A stretch of DNA of 9,605 bases from Alphaproteobacteria bacterium (lineage in GTDB: Bacteria; Pseudomonadota; Alphaproteobacteria; Rhizobiales; Devosiaceae): assembly GCA_024279575.1 (NCBI GenBank), contig JAJRRJ010000228.1, positions 1-9,605 on the forward strand, in the 5' to 3' direction. Positions 7,204-9,605 of the stretch are shown here, one piece after another. Position 1 is the first letter of the stretch, and each line of letters opens with the position of its first letter. The notes under the pieces were generated by a model. That model was not told where the DNA came from, searched no databases, and saw only the letters and a list, made by a program, of their open reading frames with translations. Both the position numbers and the translations under genes were made by a program.

Positions 7204-7893
7204 TTACTCCATAATTTTCAGCATGATCGTATTTTCTTCCAGCCAGGCCTGAACGGGTTTGCCGTACAGGTCGGGGTCAAAGCTATCGGATGATTTAAGA
7301 AAGCCGCCAATGACTATAAGTTCAGCCTCAAACTTGCGGCAAAAAATTCGGGCGGTTGTATTGTTGGCTGATCCGGCAATGGCCCGACCGCGCAGCGAGC
7401 CATAAACGTGAACTGATCCGCCACAAACAATCTCGGCGCCTGAGGCTACTGACCCGGATATGCTTACGTCTCCATTGGGGAAGTAGATTGACTGGCCGGA
7501 ACGTAAAGGTGTTGCAAGTGTCAGGGACTGTATTTCTGTCGCTTTCTCAGCATGCTCTGCCCGGCTTGATTCCTGAGAAGGGTATGGGGTGTTTTTGCCG
7601 CCAGGAAGCGGCTCAAGCGCCGGGGCCAGCCAAGAGGGATCTACCCCCTCTACACTGATCAGGCGAAAATTCCGGGTTTGGAGTTGCAGTAAAAAGCTAT
7701 TTAGCTCAAGCTTTGTCAGCTCAATTTTAGACAGGTCCACGATCAAGGGCCGTGAAGCAAAAAAATCAGAGGTCTGCGCGGCCCGGTCATCCAGCTCAAG
7801 CAACCATTCGTGCAGCGGCGCACTCGGGGTCAGCACAAAAGCCAAAAATGAACGGCCATGAAAATTAAATGAAGAACGTGTTTGGGTCAGCAT
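7204..7893 (-). CDS. minC: Septum site-determining inhibitor MinC
   Basis: MinC, carried by MinD, inhibits FtsZ assembly away from midcell. The 229-residue chain has the N-terminal FtsZ-inhibiting domain (about 8-92, including SRPLIVDLSKIEL), a polar linker rich in Pro, Ser and Glu (about 95-122), and the C-terminal beta-helix that dimerises and binds MinD (about 124-228), with the family hallmarks PLRSGQSIYFPNGDV, SGAEIVCGGSVHVYGSLRGRA (split here by the motif's two Gly runs) and ARIFCRKFEAELIVIGG. First gene of the min operon, running directly into minD (TAA then ATG). The start ATG 7893 agrees with the family N-terminus, but its upstream sequence has only a weak GGAT ribosome binding site. 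I could not identify a convincing promoter in 7894-8039. Confidence 0.94.
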   Translation of the reverse strand: MLTQTRSSFNFHGRSFLAFVLTPSAPLHEWLLELDDRAAQTSDFFASRPLIVDLSKIELTKLELNSFLLQLQTRNFRLISVEGVDPSWLAPALEPLPGGKNTPYPSQESSRAEHAEKATEIQSLTLATPLRSGQSIYFPNGDVSISGSVASGAEIVCGGSVHVYGSLRGRAIAGSANNTTARIFCRKFEAELIVIGGFLKSSDSFDPDLYGKPVQAWLEENTIMLKIME

Positions 7894-7990
7894 CGAAAAG
7901 ATCCATCAGGTTACCCAAACCACCCTCAGTGTGAACAGACATGGTTAAAAAAGGGTTACGATGCTTTTTGGAAGTGAGATTTTTTTAAGG

Positions 7991-8009
7991 GCAGCAGTTT
8001 TATGCCCGC
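7991..8009. repeat. Inverted repeat between minC and the DUF423 gene
   Basis: GGGCA (7991-7995) and TGCCC (8005-8009) can form a 5-bp stem with a 9-base loop. On the minus strand it follows the DUF423 stop by about 30 nt, where a terminator would be expected, but the bases after the stem on that strand are A-rich rather than a T-run, so it is not a typical intrinsic terminator. Confidence 0.3.
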
Positions 8010-8039
8010 TTTAATATCAGGTATAACCGGCAGAGAACC

Positions 8040-8429
8040 TTAGCCTGGACGTACTGGAAAAAATGAACATACGATAATTACCAGCCATCCCGCAATCATC
8101 AGAACGCCGCCAATGGGGGCAGCCATAGGGAATATGCCATCCTGCAACAGCCCCGTTTGATTGATCCCCGTTCGGTTCAAAAAATTAACAGCTAAATCAC
8201 TCGTAAATAAAATTGTTCCCAAGGTAAGAATCGCTCCGGCTATGGAAACAAACTGAATATGGCTTTTCGCCGCATAGAGGGCGATAAGCACGGGAGCATG
8301 GGCCAATAACATAATGGAAGCCGGCCCCAGAAGCCCTGTTGTATCACTGTGGGAGGCCGCTGCGGCGCTGGCAACGCCAATTGCACCGAATATGCCGCCT
8401 GTTGCCACCATCCAAGTTCCACTAGTCAT
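8040..8429 (-). CDS. DUF423 family membrane protein
   Basis: A 129-residue inner-membrane protein with four predicted transmembrane helices (about 5-26, 36-54, 60-80 and 101-123), the layout and length of the DUF423/YgdD family. Family-like features are the Gly/Ala-rich first helix with a following His (GGIFGAIGVASAAAASH), LLAHAPVLIALYAA in helix two, the ILFTSDLAV segment and the closing APIGGVLMIAGW. The molecular function of the family is not established. ATG 8429 is chosen because it opens the first helix and has GGAA (8440-8437) 7 nt upstream; a longer frame to 8501 would add an unlikely polar leader. A possible -10 (TATAGT, 8465-8460) lies about 30 nt upstream with no good -35. It stands alone between the min operon and the rRNA promoters. 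Confidence 0.8.
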   Translation of the reverse strand: MTSGTWMVATGGIFGAIGVASAAAASHSDTTGLLGPASIMLLAHAPVLIALYAAKSHIQFVSIAGAILTLGTILFTSDLAVNFLNRTGINQTGLLQDGIFPMAAPIGGVLMIAGWLVIIVCSFFPVRPG

Positions 8430-8692
8430 AGGGGGATTCCAAACCTTGTTACAATTTACACTATACAGACTACCATTCTTTTGAATTCGATTGCAGTGCA
8501 AAACTGCCTGGCAGACAGTTTGCTGACAGGGAAGAGACTATTTTCTTGTGAGCTACAGGTCTGCAGACGCCAAATATATATATATATCCTGAAAATAAAT
8601 TTTTTGAACCCGAAAAAACGCGGGAAAACCGGGGTATTTGGGCATAGTTTTCCACTGTGCGAAATATGTTGGCAAAATTGTGAATTGACGTG
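8430..8692. other. Gene-free AT-rich region upstream of the rRNA promoters
   Basis: No gene is supported here. It holds an 11-nt palindrome CTGCCTGGCAG (8504-8514), a perfect 10-nt palindrome GTCTGCAGAC (8559-8568), an (AT)7 run (8574-8587), and an A/T-rich block (8595-8610) that could act as a distal UP-like element for P1. Open frames crossing it are short and lack ribosome binding sites or recognisable sequence. Confidence 0.5.
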
Positions 8693-8721
8693 TTGACTCT
8701 AAAATGTGGTGCCCCTATAAC
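8693..8721 (+). promoter_or_regulatory. rRNA operon promoter P1
   Basis: TTGACT (8693-8698), a 17-bp spacer and TATAAC (8716-8721), followed by a GC-rich discriminator (CCGCCAGCG). A second -35-like TTGACG (8685-8690) overlaps upstream. The match to sigma70 consensus is strong, and the GC-rich discriminator is the type found at ppGpp-sensitive rRNA promoters. The predicted transcript start is near 8728, about 560 nt before the 16S. Confidence 0.8.
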
Positions 8722-8825
8722 CCGCCAGCGTTTGGAGATCAGAGTTTTTCAAAATTCTTTTTTCCAAGCTAGTTGACTGAAAATATTAACAAATATCTTT
8801 TTTCAACAATGACTAAAATAGGGTG

Positions 8826-8854
8826 TTGACAGAGGCGTTTGCCTCCCATATAAC
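8826..8854 (+). promoter_or_regulatory. rRNA operon promoter P2
   Basis: TTGACA (8826-8831), exactly 17 bp, then TATAAC (8849-8854) and a CCGCAAACG discriminator. It repeats the P1 layout 133 bp downstream, with identical GTGTTGAC and TATAACCCGC blocks. The 8748-8820 stretch just upstream is strongly A/T-rich and could serve as an UP element. The spacer contains the inverted repeat GAGGC-GTTT-GCCTC (8832-8845). The predicted start is near 8861, about 430 nt before the 16S. Confidence 0.85.
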
Positions 8855-9003
8855 CCGCAAACGCTAGCGAGGCAGGTCACATTTTGGCTCCCACTGTTGG
8901 CGGTTTCTAAAATATGGCAGAATAACTGTCGGGTTACCGACAAAATTTTGCTGTTTTGTTGTGTTTAGTATAGAACATGACAAGGACAAATATTTAGACG
9001 TTT

Positions 9004-9019
9004 ATTCCCGCAAGGGAAT
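9004..9019 (+). other. Leader hairpin with GCAA tetraloop
   Basis: ATTCCC (9004-9009) and GGGAAT (9014-9019) form a perfect 6-bp stem closed by GCAA, a GNRA tetraloop. This is a stable RNA element in the pre-16S leader; no T-run follows, so it is not a terminator. Confidence 0.6.
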
Positions 9020-9214
9020 TGGGGTCGGTTCATTGATAGTGTGAAGATAGAAGAAAGAGAAACGTGGACGGCGAGGTTCTTGCGAGCTGGAATAGATTTT
9101 AGGATCTAAACTGGCGAAAAAAAGACTTCGACAGGTGTACGTTTCTATCAGAGAACACCAATGGTGTCTGGATGTCGTGAGACGTTCAGAAACAATTGTG
9201 TGTCCTCGTCAATG

Positions 9215-9234
9215 TTCATGTAGAAATACATGAA
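9215..9234 (+). other. Leader hairpin with GAAA tetraloop
   Basis: TTCATGTA (9215-9222) and TACATGAA (9227-9234) form a perfect 8-bp stem closed by GAAA, a GNRA tetraloop, 57 nt before the mature 16S end. Copies of AATTGTGT flank it on both sides (9194-9201 and 9233-9240). No T-run follows. Confidence 0.65.
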
Positions 9235-9291
9235 TTGTGTAGTAATACGCAAATAAGTAAACGTGCATGCGTCGACAATAGTCAGAATATC

Positions 9292-9605
<314 letters not shown>

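Larger units (their letters stand above)
8861..9291 (+). ncRNA. 16S rRNA 5' leader (pre-rRNA), structured
   Basis: The transcribed spacer between P2 and the mature 16S end, with no supported gene. It contains several hairpins: TGTCGG/CCGACA (8927-8942, loop GTTA), ATTCCC/GGGAAT with a GCAA loop (9004-9019), TTTAG/CTAAA (9098-9110), ACACC/GGTGT (9155-9167) and TTCATGTA/TACATGAA with a GAAA loop (9215-9234). I did not find a clear boxA antitermination sequence. The RNase III stalk that would pair with the 3' side of 16S cannot be checked because that side lies outside the window. Confidence 0.6.

Noticed and set aside
6859..7293. 144-codon plus-strand frame opposite minD
   Set aside because: Shadow of minD, whose Walker motifs are unambiguous.
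8574..8587. (AT)7 run as a repeat array or CRISPR-like element
   Set aside because: A simple 14-nt dinucleotide run with no spacer-repeat structure.
8349..8696. 115-codon plus-strand frame running towards the rRNA promoters
   Set aside because: Starts antisense to the DUF423 gene, has no ribosome binding site or domain, and ends in the P1 promoter.

Overview
This is an ordinary-looking chromosomal segment of a Gram-negative bacterium, most likely an alphaproteobacterium. The evidence is the first 314 nt of a 16S rRNA gene at the right edge (short helix around 9359-9375, alphaproteobacterial-style signatures), an alphaproteobacterial-type MinCDE set, and a large membrane-anchored M23 peptidase close to clpB. 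The 5' part of the 16S does not let me name an order with confidence; a marine Kordiimonadales, Emcibacterales or Sneathiellales-like lineage is only a guess.

Layout, left to right. (1) 1-1080: the 3' part of clpB (+), closed by a good rho-independent terminator (1188-1218). (2) 1399-2232: an isocitrate lyase/PEP mutase superfamily enzyme (+). 2420-2917: a membrane-anchored or exported mono-heme cytochrome c (+). (3) 2974-4914: a large M23 (LytM-type) peptidoglycan endopeptidase on the minus strand, with its own clear sigma70 promoter and a TTG start, convergent with the cytochrome gene. (4) 5044-5433 (-) and 5474-6013 (+): a divergent pair, a VOC/glyoxalase-fold protein and a regulator with two tandem winged-helix domains of HxlR type. 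They share a 40-bp AT-rich intergenic region with a palindrome over the regulator's start codon. (5) 7893 down to 6032: the cell-division site-selection operon minC-minD-minE (-), tightly coupled (TAA abutting ATG, then an ATGA overlap). (6) 8040-8429: a small four-helix DUF423 membrane protein (-). (7) 8430-9291: no gene; two tandem, near-consensus rRNA promoters (TTGAC[T/A], 17 bp, TATAAC) 133 bp apart and a roughly 430-nt structured 16S leader with two GNRA-tetraloop hairpins. (8) 9292-9605: the 16S rRNA 5' end, cut by the window.

How it works together: most genes are housekeeping (disaggregase, cell-wall hydrolase, division-site selection, ribosomal RNA). The Min operon is a true functional unit. 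The VOC/HxlR pair is probably a small regulator-target unit. The PEP mutase-like enzyme and cytochrome c share a strand but have no evident pathway link. I see no mobile element, CRISPR array, phage gene or defence cluster, and I did not find a convincing new biological system. The best candidates for a second look are the duplicated rRNA promoter block with a hairpin in one spacer, the tandem winged-helix regulator with an apparently leaderless start, and the extended MinE tail.
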